This document shows, in pieces, positions 53,523 to 63,846 of a stretch of DNA of 64,000 bases. The notes under the pieces were generated by a model. That model made no database searches. It saw only the letters and a program-made list of their open reading frames with translations, and was not told where the DNA came from. Every line of letters begins with the position of its first letter. Position 1 is the stretch's first letter. The stretch lies in the NCBI GenBank assembly GCA_963971405.1, contig OZ020490.1:7488874-7552873 (forward strand), read 5' to 3'. A program made the position numbers and the translations under genes. The stretch comes from Psococerastis gibbosa (lineage: Eukaryota; Arthropoda; Insecta; Psocodea; Psocidae).

Positions 53523-53741
53523 ATGGCTGACAATCTACTACCAGCCACCGACGGTGGGAAAATCGTCAAAATGGAAGTCGACTACAGCGCAACCTGTGAC
53601 GAACAAATACCTGCATGCCGGGCGTGGGCTGCGTCTGGACGCCTTCATGATGCGTTAGATAAGTTGCTGTCGTTAGAGAAGCAGACAAGAACTGGAGCCG
53701 ATATGTCGTCTACTGCACGCGTACTTGTCACTATTGTCCAG
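53523..53741 (+). CDS. PSMD12: PSMD12 exon 1
   Basis: ATG in TTCGAAATGGCTG. Encodes [20 protein letters not shown] through VLVTIVQ; donor GTAATTTG, phase 0. Confidence 0.95.
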
Positions 53742-56700
53742 GTAATTTGTCTGTATTGTTGTGAACAATCGATTAAGCGGCAATTCCACCGACGTCGTTT
53801 GTCAATGTGCATGTGCATGACGTGGTAGCAGACATCATTAATAAGTCTCTGCCATATTTTAAGGAGACTATAATGTAGATACTTAACTTATCCATTATAA
53901 ATTAAGTTATAATCGGGTAGAGACTTATTAGTGATGTATGGTACCACGTCATGCACATGCACATTGAAAAACGACGTCGGTGGAACAGCCGCCGTATGGC
54001 TTATTTGGCGAAGAGAAAAAAAAATAGAAATCATCATCATCGATAAACAGTGCCAGTTTCCTGAGTGGGATATGTGAGTCTCCTCCTTCCCCCCCCCCCC
54101 CCCTGTCTCTTCTAGTAACACCAGTTTTTCCGGTTGGGAACAGGAGATACAGTTGGTCCGGAGCCTATTCTCCCGGTCCTATTGAGGGGTTATCCTTAAT
54201 AGTAACACAGCTCTCCCCTCCCTATTTGAATTTTGCTTTACAATTTTATTCATTTTCCACTCTTTTCAGCTATGTGCTGAGGCAAATAACTGGCCCCTAC
54301 TTAATGAGCACGTGACGTTACTAGCAAAACGGAGGAGTCAGCTGAAGCAGGCGGTCGTGCAAATGGTTCAGGAATGCTGTAAATTTGTCGACAAAACTCC
54401 GGACAAGGCAACCAAATTGAAACTTATAGAAACGCTGAGAAGTGTCACGGAAGGAAAGGTAAGAATGTGTGGGGACAAGGAAATAATTGCCACTTACTTA
54501 CTCATCCAACGCCCGTCCGCTCAGTAGAGGCTCGACTGTAGCTGCAAGGAGTGGTTTTCATCGTCTTCAGTGCCAGAGCGTCAGAGTCCTGTAATTGGCC
54601 AGGTGGTTGGGAGATGGAAGATCCCATCCTGTGACAGTGGCTCTGGAGAAAATCTTGACTTTAAGGGTCGCCCTTGGCAGTCCACTGGCGTTTGACCAAT
54701 TTCACATACTTGTGCAACATACTTTAGATAGAACACTGTATGAGAAATAGTTCGGTAAATATACCTGCACAACACAGTGACATAATAAAAAATAAAAGAA
54801 AGAGCGGGACGCAGCTATGTAATTGTATTCAGTCTAGATTCTAGAGTATCCGTTGAAATAAAGAAAGAAATGTATTTTAAAATTGCTACGTCACATTAGA
54901 TATTGTTTGATGTTATGATGAAGCCATTGGTCATTGTGCATCCAATATACTGCTATGCTCGATGGTCTCAACGCCAGTAACCTATCAGACTTGCTGGTCT
55001 GATGGGATTTGGTTCATGTATAAGGTAACTGTGTAAGACGGTTATTGAGTTAATGGTGAAAGCTGTAGTGTAGTGGATAACGGCTTGGACTTTCATAAAG
55101 GAAGCCACGGGTCCTGTTCCGCCACCTGGCAACTATTCTGTCTAATTAGAAATAAATATTCATGTGAGAGGCTATATAATCTGGAGGTTCCCTTGCTCAT
55201 ATCATAGCAATTTCAAACATGCTTGAGTAAGTTCTACATTTTTTACCTACTGACCATATCGCTTTTACAGATCTACGTGGAGGTAGAAAGAGCCCGATTG
55301 ACGCACATCTTGGCTCAAATCAAAGAAGCTGACGGAGAAATCACAGAAGCAGCCAACATAATTCAAGAATTACAGGTATGTGTTCATTATTTTTACCAAC
55401 AACGAGTTTACAAGTGCATTGTATCTTTGACTTTGTTCACCCCTGGCTACGGGGTCAAATTCTATTCATTTTTTTTCGAGGTAAGTTACCTTGTATTATG
55501 TATTTTATTTTATTTCATTAATTCAAGCATTGTAACAGTCAGTTGGCGGTGTGTCCGGAAATTCGCGCCGCATTGAACAAGCTCGAAATGTCTTCATTAA
55601 AATGCAGAAAGTACTTTGGTGTCGGAGTCTGCGGTTGGACCCTCGACTGAGAATGGTGAAATGTTATGTGTTCCCAATCGTTCTATTCGGCAGAAAATGA
55701 ACATTCTTGCTGTAAAACCTGAGCCTGTGGTTTAGCATGACTTCCTTTGTCAGGGTAGCAGTCTCCAAGGTACAAATTGCCATGGTGATCGCCAATCTTC
55801 GATAGAAGAGGCGTTATAAGGAGAAGTAGCATAGCTTTTTTTGCCCGCCTATAATATTGTTCGAATCCTGAGCCCACCTGCTACTTCTTTTCAATGGTTG
55901 GTGATAAGAGCCGTGACATCAGGTGGCTCCAGTATTCAAAAAATATTTTTGGCTCGAATGTCCCATCTCTCCTATATAAAACTCTAGTCCCATACACTCC
56001 TGTTGATTCTCCAGGAATCCGAACGTTCGGAAAAGCTTAAGCAATACCAGCGAAATTTGAGGATATGGAAAAAATGGGCTTGGCGGGATTCGAACCCACG
56101 ATCTACGCCTAACCGGGGCGTCGTCTTAACCGCTGGACGACATGTCCAGTAAATGCCAAATCCTCTCCTTATGCTCTAATTGACATGATTCGTGTTGCTA
56201 GACAGGTTAGCTCAACTACACAACTATCTAACCGAACAGGTCTGTGAGCTAACTTAATTGCATAAAGGCAATGCTTTATTCAATATATTGTAGTATTATA
56301 TGGTATATATAACACTGGCATTAAATTAACTTTGGTTGAAGAGGTAACCTCCTCTAATTTCGGTTATAACGAGGAGGTTACCTCTTCAACCAAAGTTAAT
56401 TTAATGTCAGTGTTATATATATTATATTATATATTATATATTATATATTATATATTATATATTATATATTATATATTATATATTAAGCAATACCAGCCTG
56501 AAGGTTTCACTTTTATCGAGACCACTGATTATAGCAATAATGACTTAAGAATGTTCTCTTCAGCGCGAAGCCTGTATGAGATATTATTATTGTTCGTTTT
56601 TGTTTAAGGTGGAAACATACGGCAGTATGGACAAGGCAGAGAAGGCCGACTTGATTTTGGAACAAATGAGACTTTGTCTCGCTAAAAAGGATTATGTTCG

Positions 56701-59700
56701 AACTCAGATTATATCCAAGAAAATTAACACACGATTCTTCGAGGATGAGAAGGCTAATGAGGCCAAACTGAAATACTACAGGTGAGCAAATTCATTATTC
56801 AATGTTAAGAGCCAACCGTTAAGAAACGGAAACTAACATACTTCGGCCATGTGATGAACGAAAAGTAGCGCCTTCTGCATATAATAATGCAAGGGAAGAT
56901 AGAAGGACTCCGAGTAGAAGAAGAACACCCTGGTTTAGAAACCTGAGGCAGTGGCATAGAGAAAGCACGAAGGAAGTTCCTGTGAAAATCGGCTTTGTCC
57001 AAAAAACGCGTAGTGGGGGTACTCTGATTCCTCTTACTCTGATTTGATTTAATTAGAAGTTGTAAACAGTAGGAATTTTTGTTTTTTTTTTTCTTTTCGT
57101 TTTGAATTATTGATTGTATATTTTATACACATAAGGGCTAAGGCTGTGTGATATAATCCTAACGTGTGTAACCATTATAGGAACATTTTTCTGTTACAAG
57201 TGTCAAATATCTGGGGTTGTACTTTGATACGCATTTATCTTGGAATGTTCATTTGAATGTGCTACACAAAAGGCTGAGAGCCATAAATGGAATCTTCTAT
57301 ATATTAAAGAAGTTTATGCCTTCCCATGCCATGGTGAATATATATAAAGTCATTTATCAGTCTCGGTTACAGTATGGTATGACTCTGTGGGGGTCTGCAC
57401 CTTTATATATAAGCCAAAACTTTGCAGTTAGATCTATATCGAAAAGCCACAGACTGCAACATACGCTACCGCTTTTTAAGTCTCTAAATATACTTCCAGT
57501 AGCTTTGCTTTACAGGAAGGTTATACTACAGTTATTTATACACCATATATTACCAGCCTTGGTACCACTGACAAGGAATATTCCAACGAGAATGAATAAT
57601 GAATTTTACCCAAATATACAAAGGCTTATACAGCTGTCTCATTCTTGTACAAATCATATTACTATTACAACGAATTCATTAGTAGTTACAATAAGTTTGC
57701 AAGGCCAACTACGAGCATAAAAGGTTGCATTGATATACAAATATATAAACCAAACACTAATAGCAATGTAACTAATATATTATCATGATTGTAATAAAAG
57801 AATAATGTTTAGCTGTACTTTGTAGGGTGCATCCCGCACGCCTCTATGAAGGCATGGGAGCCCTAACTGTATTTTGTCTAATAATTGTATTTGTTGGAAA
57901 TAAAGAATTATTATAATTATAATAATAATAATAAAAAATTCTATTTTCTATTTTGCTCTTAAATAAATAAAATAAATAAGTATGTAAATATATATTTTTG
58001 TTAAAATGACGACTGAAAAGGGAATTCGGATACATTCATTAAATTGTGTATATATGCAATTTAGTAATTAAAAATATGTAAATAAATATAAACAATAAAG
58101 AGAACCGGTTCTAGTGAACCCGCATATGCTTACCCCGCCAAAGACACCATAGATTTTTTTAACGACATTGGTATTGCTAGCACATGAATTTGGCTGATGC
58201 TGGCCAACTAGTGCTTAGGTGCCCATTCCATTGACCGGCTAGGGCTATTTCCAAAACGGTGACGTGGTAGCAGACACTCAAGACTTAGGTGGCGTTTCCA
58301 CCGACCTCGCATTGCAGAATTGACGGAAATGTTTATTTTCCTCTATGCCATAGTTAAAATTGATCAATGATCATCAATGATCACAAACAAACAAACTAAA
58401 ATTAAAAAATGGCTTCATGGGATATGTTATTTACAAACATTTTAATAGATTTCTATAAAAAGAAAAACAAACATTTCCGTCAATGTCACTTGCAATCTGC
58501 AATGCGAGGTCGGTGGAGACGCTACCTAAGTCTTGAGTGTCTGCTACCACGTCACAATTTTGGAAATAGCCCTAGCCGGTCAATGGAATGGGCGCCTAAG
58601 TAGTTGTAGTGGTCAACCAACATCGACTATAAGGAGCACTGGACCAGCTGTCATGATTACCATTGACGCAATTCCAACAAGTGTCAGCACGCCTTAAGGC
58701 GCCCATTCCATTGACCGGCTAGGGCTATTTCCAAAAACGGTGACGTGGTAGCAGACATTCAAGACTTAGGTGGCGTTTCCACCGACCTCGCATTGCAGAA
58801 TTGACGGAAATGTTTATTTTCCTCTATGCCATAGTTAAAATTGATCAATGATCATACAGTAAAATCACCAACAAACAAACTAAAATTAAAAAATGGCGTC
58901 ATGGGATATGTTAAGTACAAACATTTTAATAGATTTCGATAAAAAGAAAAATTCTAATTTCCGTCAATGTCATTTGCATTCTGCAATGCGAGGTCGGTGG
59001 AACCGCCACCTAAGTCTTGAATGTCTGCTACCACGTCACCGTTTTTGGAAATAGCCCTAGCCGGTCAATGGAATGGGCGCCTAACCAGGGTCACGTAAAG
59101 GTCCTCACTGATGTTACTCTCCTTAACTTTCAGACTGATGATTGAACTGGATCAAAATTCAAGCTCATATGTGTCGATCTGCAAACATTACAAAGCTATC
59201 CTCGCCACTCCGTCTATTCAGGAAAACAAGGCAGAAGCCCGCTTGGTGCTACAAAATGTTGTTCTATACCTTATTCTAGCGCCGTACGACAATGAACAGG
59301 CTGATTTGTCACATAGAGTCATAGCTGATGTTCAGTTGGAAGAGATTCCCCGCTACAAGTGAGTGTCTTCATGAATATTAAATTTTTTATTGACTTATAA
59401 ATAATAAATAAATATAATAATAAACAGATTCCAATTTTGACAAAGTTGCTACAAGTGGAATCGCATATTGTAAGGTTTTCCTCCTAATGCAATTTACTGA
59501 GGAATAAATCTGTTGCACTTCTGGTTAAGAATATTACACCTGGTTATTGATTATGTTCTTTGGGACTTTTTTTCCTCATTAATTGTTGGTTAGACTTGCC
59601 TACGGACGTTCTATATATGGTATGGAGGGATGGACGCAAGCTATGGAGAACAGAATGCGTGTATTTGAAATGAAGAATTGAAGGGTATATAGACGAATGC

Positions 59701-62700
59701 AGCGCATATCCTAGAGAGATTGTGTCCCCTATGCTGTGGTCCTGAGGCCAATGGATGCGGAAGCCGAGTAATTGCTAACAGTTAAGAAACGGCCTGCGTG
59801 GTTGGCGAACAATCTGCACTGGCGTCAGGCTCCCTCTGTCCATGGATTTCTACGTACTGTTTTCAGTCAGATAGAAAGCTTGCGATCCAATTTAATGCTC
59901 CTCCTCGTATACCGTAGCACACTCCTAACCTTCTAGTATCGTGAGAGGCCTGATAGAGCTGCCTCGTTGCTCATTGTTGTTCGTAGCGTATTATTTTTTA
60001 CATTTATTGCAGGGATCTACTAGAAATGTTCATGAACCCGGAGTTGATCCAATGGACGTATGTGACGCAGGCGTTTAAAGAGCTGCTTGTCCAGGGAGCC
60101 GAGGGTATTCAGCCCACAGGGGTGTTCGCCCTAGATACGGAAGCGGGGGCTGCGAGGTGGAAGGATCTTCAAAATCGGGTAGTGGAACATGTGAGTATCA
60201 ATACCTCATGATTTTCTATAGGAAATTTCCCCATTACTAATTATTATTATCGATTTCCAATTGATACGTAGTATAAAGAAAGCTTTGTGACGGTCAAAAC
60301 TTTCGATTCCGAGATTTCAACGGATTTACACGTTTTGAGGTCCCAGTAACCCAAAAAAGTGGTTTTTACGAAATATCTGTCCGTCGCTCTGTCTGTTCAT
60401 CGATTTCCGGGGGCTAAAGTGACTGTTTTATTACCTTTATATTTAATTATTAATTAAAAAAATATTTTGCAGTGCCAATGCTCAAAGATAGCTCGGTATG
60501 CGGCAGTTTCAGTGTGCTAAATATAATAGGGGTCTTCACAGTGTTGGTGTTATCGAGTTATACCTAGTTAAGTGTGTTATATCAAGCTAAGTTAACACAC
60601 GTGAAACCCGATAACCAAGCTGACCAGAGTGCTATCCTAAACGCACTGCCAAGTTGGTTAACTGTGTTATATAGCTAGCGCTGCGATCGATGGCCCCGCC
60701 GCCATCTTTGTTTTTTTTCAATTTATATGAAACACGCGTTTAAAATTGTGTAGTATTTAAATTTATTTGTATTATCTATTATGTAATTACCGTAAATACT
60801 TAAAATTAAAATCCCTCGAGGGGGGGGGGTCCACCTCAATATATTAAAAACCCCCTAAAACTCAATTGCATACTCTGGAACGAACAGACCAATGCATTGT
60901 AACAGTAGTAACTATAACACATAGCACGTAATGTATTGGAGCGTGAATTTTCCATAATTCAAAAAAATAATTTTTTGCACAGAACCAAATAATTTTTGTG
61001 GAATGCAACCTGTCCGGTTTTGTTACGCTATTGACCACCTAAAACATACCTGAAGGTAGAAATCATTGATAGAAAGATTCCGCAGAAAAATTATTTTTTA
61101 GTCAATGAAAATTGAGTAATTTTTATTTTTCTACCCCCAGAAGCAAACTATCAAGGGGCAAGCGACCCCCCGCATATTATAAACATTAATAACGACTATA
61201 TATATATATATATATATATATGTGAATTTAAAAGAAATCGTTGCAGTCGTTTTTGAGAAATAATAATGTTTTTTTAGTTTTTTTTTAGTTTTTTGAGAAT
61301 AAAACCCCCCTAAATTGAGTTAGCCCAAAATAATAAAATAAAAAATGGTCTCGAGGTCTGAGTTTTGTGAACCTACATGCAAAATTTCATTAATAAGGGC
61401 CGAGTAGTTTGCCCGTAAATAGATGAACAGACATACAGACAGTGCGACAGACAGACATTTCGTAAAAATCACTTTTTTGGGTTCTTGGGACCTCAAAACG
61501 TGTAAATCAGTTGAAATCTCGGAATCGAAAATTTCGACCAACACAAAGCTTTCCTTATACTAGGTACGTATAAATTGGAAAGCAAAAAAAAAACTATCGA
61601 ACTTATGTATTATTTACAGTGCTTTTTGGTGATTTTACTTGAAAGCAGCTTCCTTCCATATTATGTGTTATACTGTGTATGAATTAATGCTGATGACAAA
61701 CTTATCCTCCATGTCAAGCCCGACCACGATAGGATGGCACTTGGAACACTTACAAAAAATTGACTAAACTTGCTGTTCCGCTTATGCAAGTTTTCGAATA
61801 AACAAAGTGTTGCAAGTGCCATCCTATCGTGGTTGGATAGTACAAGAGATTATGGAGAAGCTAAGATACGCTTACCATTGACACAATGCAACATGCGTCA
61901 GTCAGCGTGACTTAGCTAAGTCTCCATTACTCATACTAATCATATTTTTTATCTTTATAGAATATAAGAATCATTGCAAAGTATTACACGCGCGTCACGG
62001 TTCGGCGCTTGGCTGAGCATCTGGATCTGTCTGTTGAGGTAAGAAGAAATAAATAGTCGGCTACTTAAAAATGTTTGAAAACCTATTTTAATGCATGCAT
62101 TAGGCGGGGTTTCCACCGGGCCCTCATTGCAGAATGCAAATGAAATTAACGGAAATTTTTGTTTTACTCTATGCCATAGTTAAAATTGATCAGTGATCAT
62201 AGAGTAAAATCACAAACAAACTAAAATTAAAAAATGGCGTCATGGGATATGTTAAGTACAAACATTTTAATAGATTTCTATAAAAAGAAAAATTCAGATT
62301 TTTGTCAATGTCATTTGCATTCTGCAATGAGAGGTCGGTGGAAACCCCGCCTTAATAGATTTATGCTGTCCCTTTCAACACTTATTCAGCTCAGTTGAAG
62401 TCTGTCGTCCGTTTGCAGAAGGGGACAAGTGCCTTGAATTGAAATTTACAGGATAGCCAAAATTTAGTTGTACACGTTTCGTAAGACTAAGAGTGAAATT
62501 GTCCCTTTTTGCTACTTCTGAAGACTGAGACGTTTGCAATAAGGCGCTTATTCCACCAACGTCAATAGTGATAGTAAATGTAGTATTGACGTTGGTGGAA
62601 TAAGCGCCTAAGCAAGAATTTGTCCTTTTCTGCAAAACATAGCACTTGTCCCCTTATGGAACATTTCTTCAGTCGTACTTGTCCCATTCTGCATCTGTGC

Positions 62701-63846
62701 TTGAAATTCAAAGCGTTGATATGAAGCTATTAGACTACCTTTTGCAACTGTCTCTTCACACGTTGTTCTAGAGCATGCCATCTAACGCAAAACATTAGAA
62801 CCTCATTTTTTTATCAAAGGTGACTTGTCCCCTTTTTCACATGGGTGACAGAATTATAGCCTAAACAATCGTGCGCGGTGAAACATATGGGGTTTTTCAT
62901 TTTGGAGGGCACATCGATCCTATCTGAACACAGACCTCTATAGCTCAGTACGGCGTGCATCCATAGTGTAAGTTTCCGGTCCTCCTGTTGTCAAAGAGTT
63001 TCCATCTGTCCCACCTTAAGCTGGCCATTCACGAGGGCTCCAAACGGACTCGCGCCAAGCCTAATGGCGCGTTCTGTTCCGTTTGACGTTAGCGCCATTT
63101 AGAGGGGTCATCACGACTACGCTGAACCAGTCGCTCCCAATTGTACAGTGTAAAAGTATCTCTTCCATATCGTCACACTGTAGAATTTGAAAGATTTGGA
63201 GCGACTGGTTCAGCGTAGTCGTGAATGACCCCTCTAAATGGCGCTGACGCCAAATCGAACAGGACGCGCCATTTGGCTTGGCGTGAGTCCGTTTGGAGCC
63301 CTGATTTTTATTAATAATGAATAAATAAATAAATAATGACTTTATTATAGCTGGGACCACCCTGGCGGAGTTAGGAAGGCCCTCTCTTGCACTCAACTAG
63401 GGGTCAGCAAAAAAAACAGTATTAATTTGCAGTACAAGGTTAGAAAAATTCAAAAAGTCCCTAAGACTAAAACTCTCACTCACACACACAGGCATGGGGC
63501 GGTTCGAATAAATCCTAGCATATGTAATATTTGAAATTAGATGCTAATTAGATAATAATAATAATAGTAGATGAAAGGAAACGCTTGCACGGGTTCACTT
63601 GTATCGGTTATTTACAATTTGGCTTTTCGCTTTCAGGAAACGGAAGATTTCTTGGCAAAACTTGTAGTGAAGAAGTCAGTGGACGCTCGCACCGACAGAC
63701 CGGCCGGCATCGTCTCATTTGCCCATAACAAACACCCAGACGCCATCTTGAATGACTGGTCTTCAAACCTAACCACTCTGATGGAGCTGCTGAACAAGAC
63801 AACGCACCTTATCAACCGGGAGCAGTGTGTTCATAATAATCTGTAG
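53523..63846 (+). CDS. PSMD12: 26S proteasome lid subunit PSMD12/Rpn5, complete, eight exons
   Basis: Exons 53523-53741, 54270-54458, 55271-55375, 56609-56781, 59134-59358, 60013-60190, 61961-62038 and 63637-63846 join in phase to 458 residues (human 456). Near-identical blocks: [130 protein letters not shown] and [14 protein letters not shown]-like helices come first, then the PCI domain (roughly 230-420), then the C-terminal helix of the lid bundle. Rpn5 holds the proteasome lid together beside Rpn8/Rpn9. The PCI-end segment [16 protein letters not shown] is a little diverged. A weak ATTAAA follows the stop at 63864. Confidence 0.97.
53776..53995. mobile_element. Harbinger-like foldback, family R9
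   Basis: Left GCGGCAATTCCACCGACGTC, right GACGTCGGTGGAACAGCCGCC; arms share CATGACGTGGTAGCAGACAT-type and AAGTCTCTGCCATA-type sequence. In PSMD12 intron 1. Confidence 0.78.
54270..54458 (+). CDS. PSMD12: PSMD12 exon 2
   Basis: Acceptor CTCTTTTCAG, donor GTAAGAAT, phase 0 both ends. [18 protein letters not shown] through RSVTEGK. Confidence 0.96.
55271..55375 (+). CDS. PSMD12: PSMD12 exon 3
   Basis: Acceptor CGCTTTTACAG, donor GTATGTGT, phase 0 both ends. [20 protein letters not shown] through IIQELQ. Confidence 0.96.
56070..56262 (-). mobile_element. tRNA-derived SINE, family S1, best copy
   Basis: Minus strand: TGGACATGTCGTCCAGCGG TTAAGACG (A-box-like) and GTGGGTTCGAATCCCGCC (B-box) give a nearly complete tRNA-like head. 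In PSMD12 intron 3. Confidence 0.75.
56312..56420. repeat. Palindrome with arms of about 50 bp
   Basis: Left arm CACTGGCATTAAATTAAC, TTTGGTTGAAGAGGTAACC; right arm GGTTACCTCTTCAACCAAAG, TTAATTTAATGTCAGTG. It grew out of the S1 tail sequence. Confidence 0.8.
56408..56485 (+). repeat. 7-bp TATATTA microsatellite
   Basis: About ten repeats of TATATTA immediately follow the palindrome. Confidence 0.85.
56609..56781 (+). CDS. PSMD12: PSMD12 exon 4
   Basis: Acceptor TTTTTGTTTAAG, donor GTGAGCAA, phase 0 in and 2 out. [20 protein letters not shown] through LKYYR. Confidence 0.95.
56800..56965 (+). mobile_element. Retrotransposon RT tail relic
   Basis: Plus frame [30 protein letters not shown] and, shifted, [14 protein letters not shown]. 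In PSMD12 intron 4 just after exon 4. Confidence 0.75.
57190..57935 (+). mobile_element. 5'-truncated non-LTR retrotransposon (reverse transcriptase end)
   Basis: A 170-codon open frame from [18 protein letters not shown] through [32 protein letters not shown] and [16 protein letters not shown] matches the thumb/C-terminal part of jockey/CR1-like reverse transcriptases. A 3' UTR and an AATAAAG-plus-TAA-rich tail follow. The frame is intact over its length, so the insertion is young compared with the other relics. In PSMD12 intron 4. Confidence 0.8.
58218..58596. mobile_element. Compound foldback, family R7/R8, copy A
   Basis: Ends GGTGCCCATTCCATTGACCG and CGGTCAATGGAATGGGCGCC. Deeper in each arm sits a second terminus, TTAGGTGGCGTTTCCACCG and its mirror. 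In PSMD12 intron 4. Confidence 0.85.
58698..59081. mobile_element. Compound foldback, family R7/R8, copy B
   Basis: Same structure as copy A, about 100 bp downstream in the same orientation, with TAA duplicates at 58695-58697 and 59082-59084. Its right end is 52 bp from PSMD12 exon 5, overlapping the region where the branch point should lie. Confidence 0.85.
59134..59358 (+). CDS. PSMD12: PSMD12 exon 5
   Basis: Acceptor TTAACTTTCAG, donor GTGAGTGT, phase 2 in and out. [20 protein letters not shown] through LEEIPRYK. Confidence 0.96.
59600..59795 (+). mobile_element. Retrotransposon RT fragment
   Basis: [28 protein letters not shown] then YRRMQRIS correspond to the 'YGxxxW...RMxAFExWxYRRMLRI' motif. 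In PSMD12 intron 5. Confidence 0.7.
60013..60190 (+). CDS. PSMD12: PSMD12 exon 6
   Basis: Acceptor TTTATTGCAG, donor GTGAGTAT, phase 2 in and 0 out. [17 protein letters not shown] through NRVVEH. Confidence 0.95.
60265..60415 (+). repeat. R12 copy (front part)
   Basis: ATACGTAGTATAAAGAAAGC, TTCGATTCCGAGATTTCAAC, CACGTTTTGAGGTCCCAG, TTTTTACGAAATATCTGTCC. In PSMD12 intron 6. Confidence 0.7.
61060..61580 (-). repeat. R12 copy (long), inverted relative to 60265-60415
   Basis: Reverse complement of 31535-32060 over most of its length, with an AT dinucleotide tract at 61198-61220. In PSMD12 intron 6. Confidence 0.75.
61722..61840. mobile_element. Small foldback element
   Basis: Left CCGACCACGATAGGATGGCA CTTG, right CAAGTGCCATCCTATCGTGG TTGG. 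In PSMD12 intron 6. Confidence 0.75.
61961..62038 (+). CDS. PSMD12: PSMD12 exon 7 (78 bp)
   Basis: Acceptor ATCTTTATAG, donor GTAAGAAG, phase 0 both ends. [19 protein letters not shown] through LDLSVE, the PCI winged helix. Too short for ORF finding. Confidence 0.95.
62103..62351. mobile_element. Harbinger-like foldback, family R7, TTA duplication
   Basis: Ends GGCGGGGTTTCCACCGGGCC and GGTCGGTGGAAACCCCGCC, flanked by TTA at 62100-62102 and 62352-62354. The interior matches the core of the elements at 58218 and 58698. In PSMD12 intron 7. Confidence 0.85.
62543..62608. mobile_element. Minimal 66-bp Harbinger-like palindrome, TAA duplication
   Basis: Ends GGCGCTTATTCCACCAACGT and ACGTTGGTGGAATAAGCGCC, flanked by TAA at 62540-62542 and 62609-62611. 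In PSMD12 intron 7. Confidence 0.85.
63016..63302. mobile_element. Foldback MITE, family R6, copy 2
   Basis: TTAAGCTGGCCATTCACGAG, GGCTCCAAACGGACTC on the left; right arm ends GAGTCCGTTTGGAGCCCTGA, short of the expected tip. Arms of about 125 bp share GACCCCTCTAAATGGCGC. In PSMD12 intron 7. Confidence 0.8.
63335..63410 (-). mobile_element. SINE S2 3' fragment
   Basis: Minus strand CTAGTTGAGTGCAAGAGAGG, AACTCCGCCAGGGTGGTCCC, AATAAAGTC tail. In PSMD12 intron 7. Confidence 0.55.
63637..63846 (+). CDS. PSMD12: PSMD12 exon 8 (terminal)
   Basis: Acceptor TCGCTTTCAG, stop TAG 63844-63846. [17 protein letters not shown] through [17 protein letters not shown]. Confidence 0.96.
   Translation, partial: ETEDFLAKLVVKKSVDARTDRPAGIVSFAHNKHPDAILNDWSSNLTTLMELLNKTTHLINREQCVHNNL

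Noticed and set aside
56075-56155. Functional tRNA gene (minus strand)
   Set aside because: A and B boxes are present, but the arms do not fold into a full tRNA with an acceptor stem, and the same body recurs at other sites, so it is a SINE.
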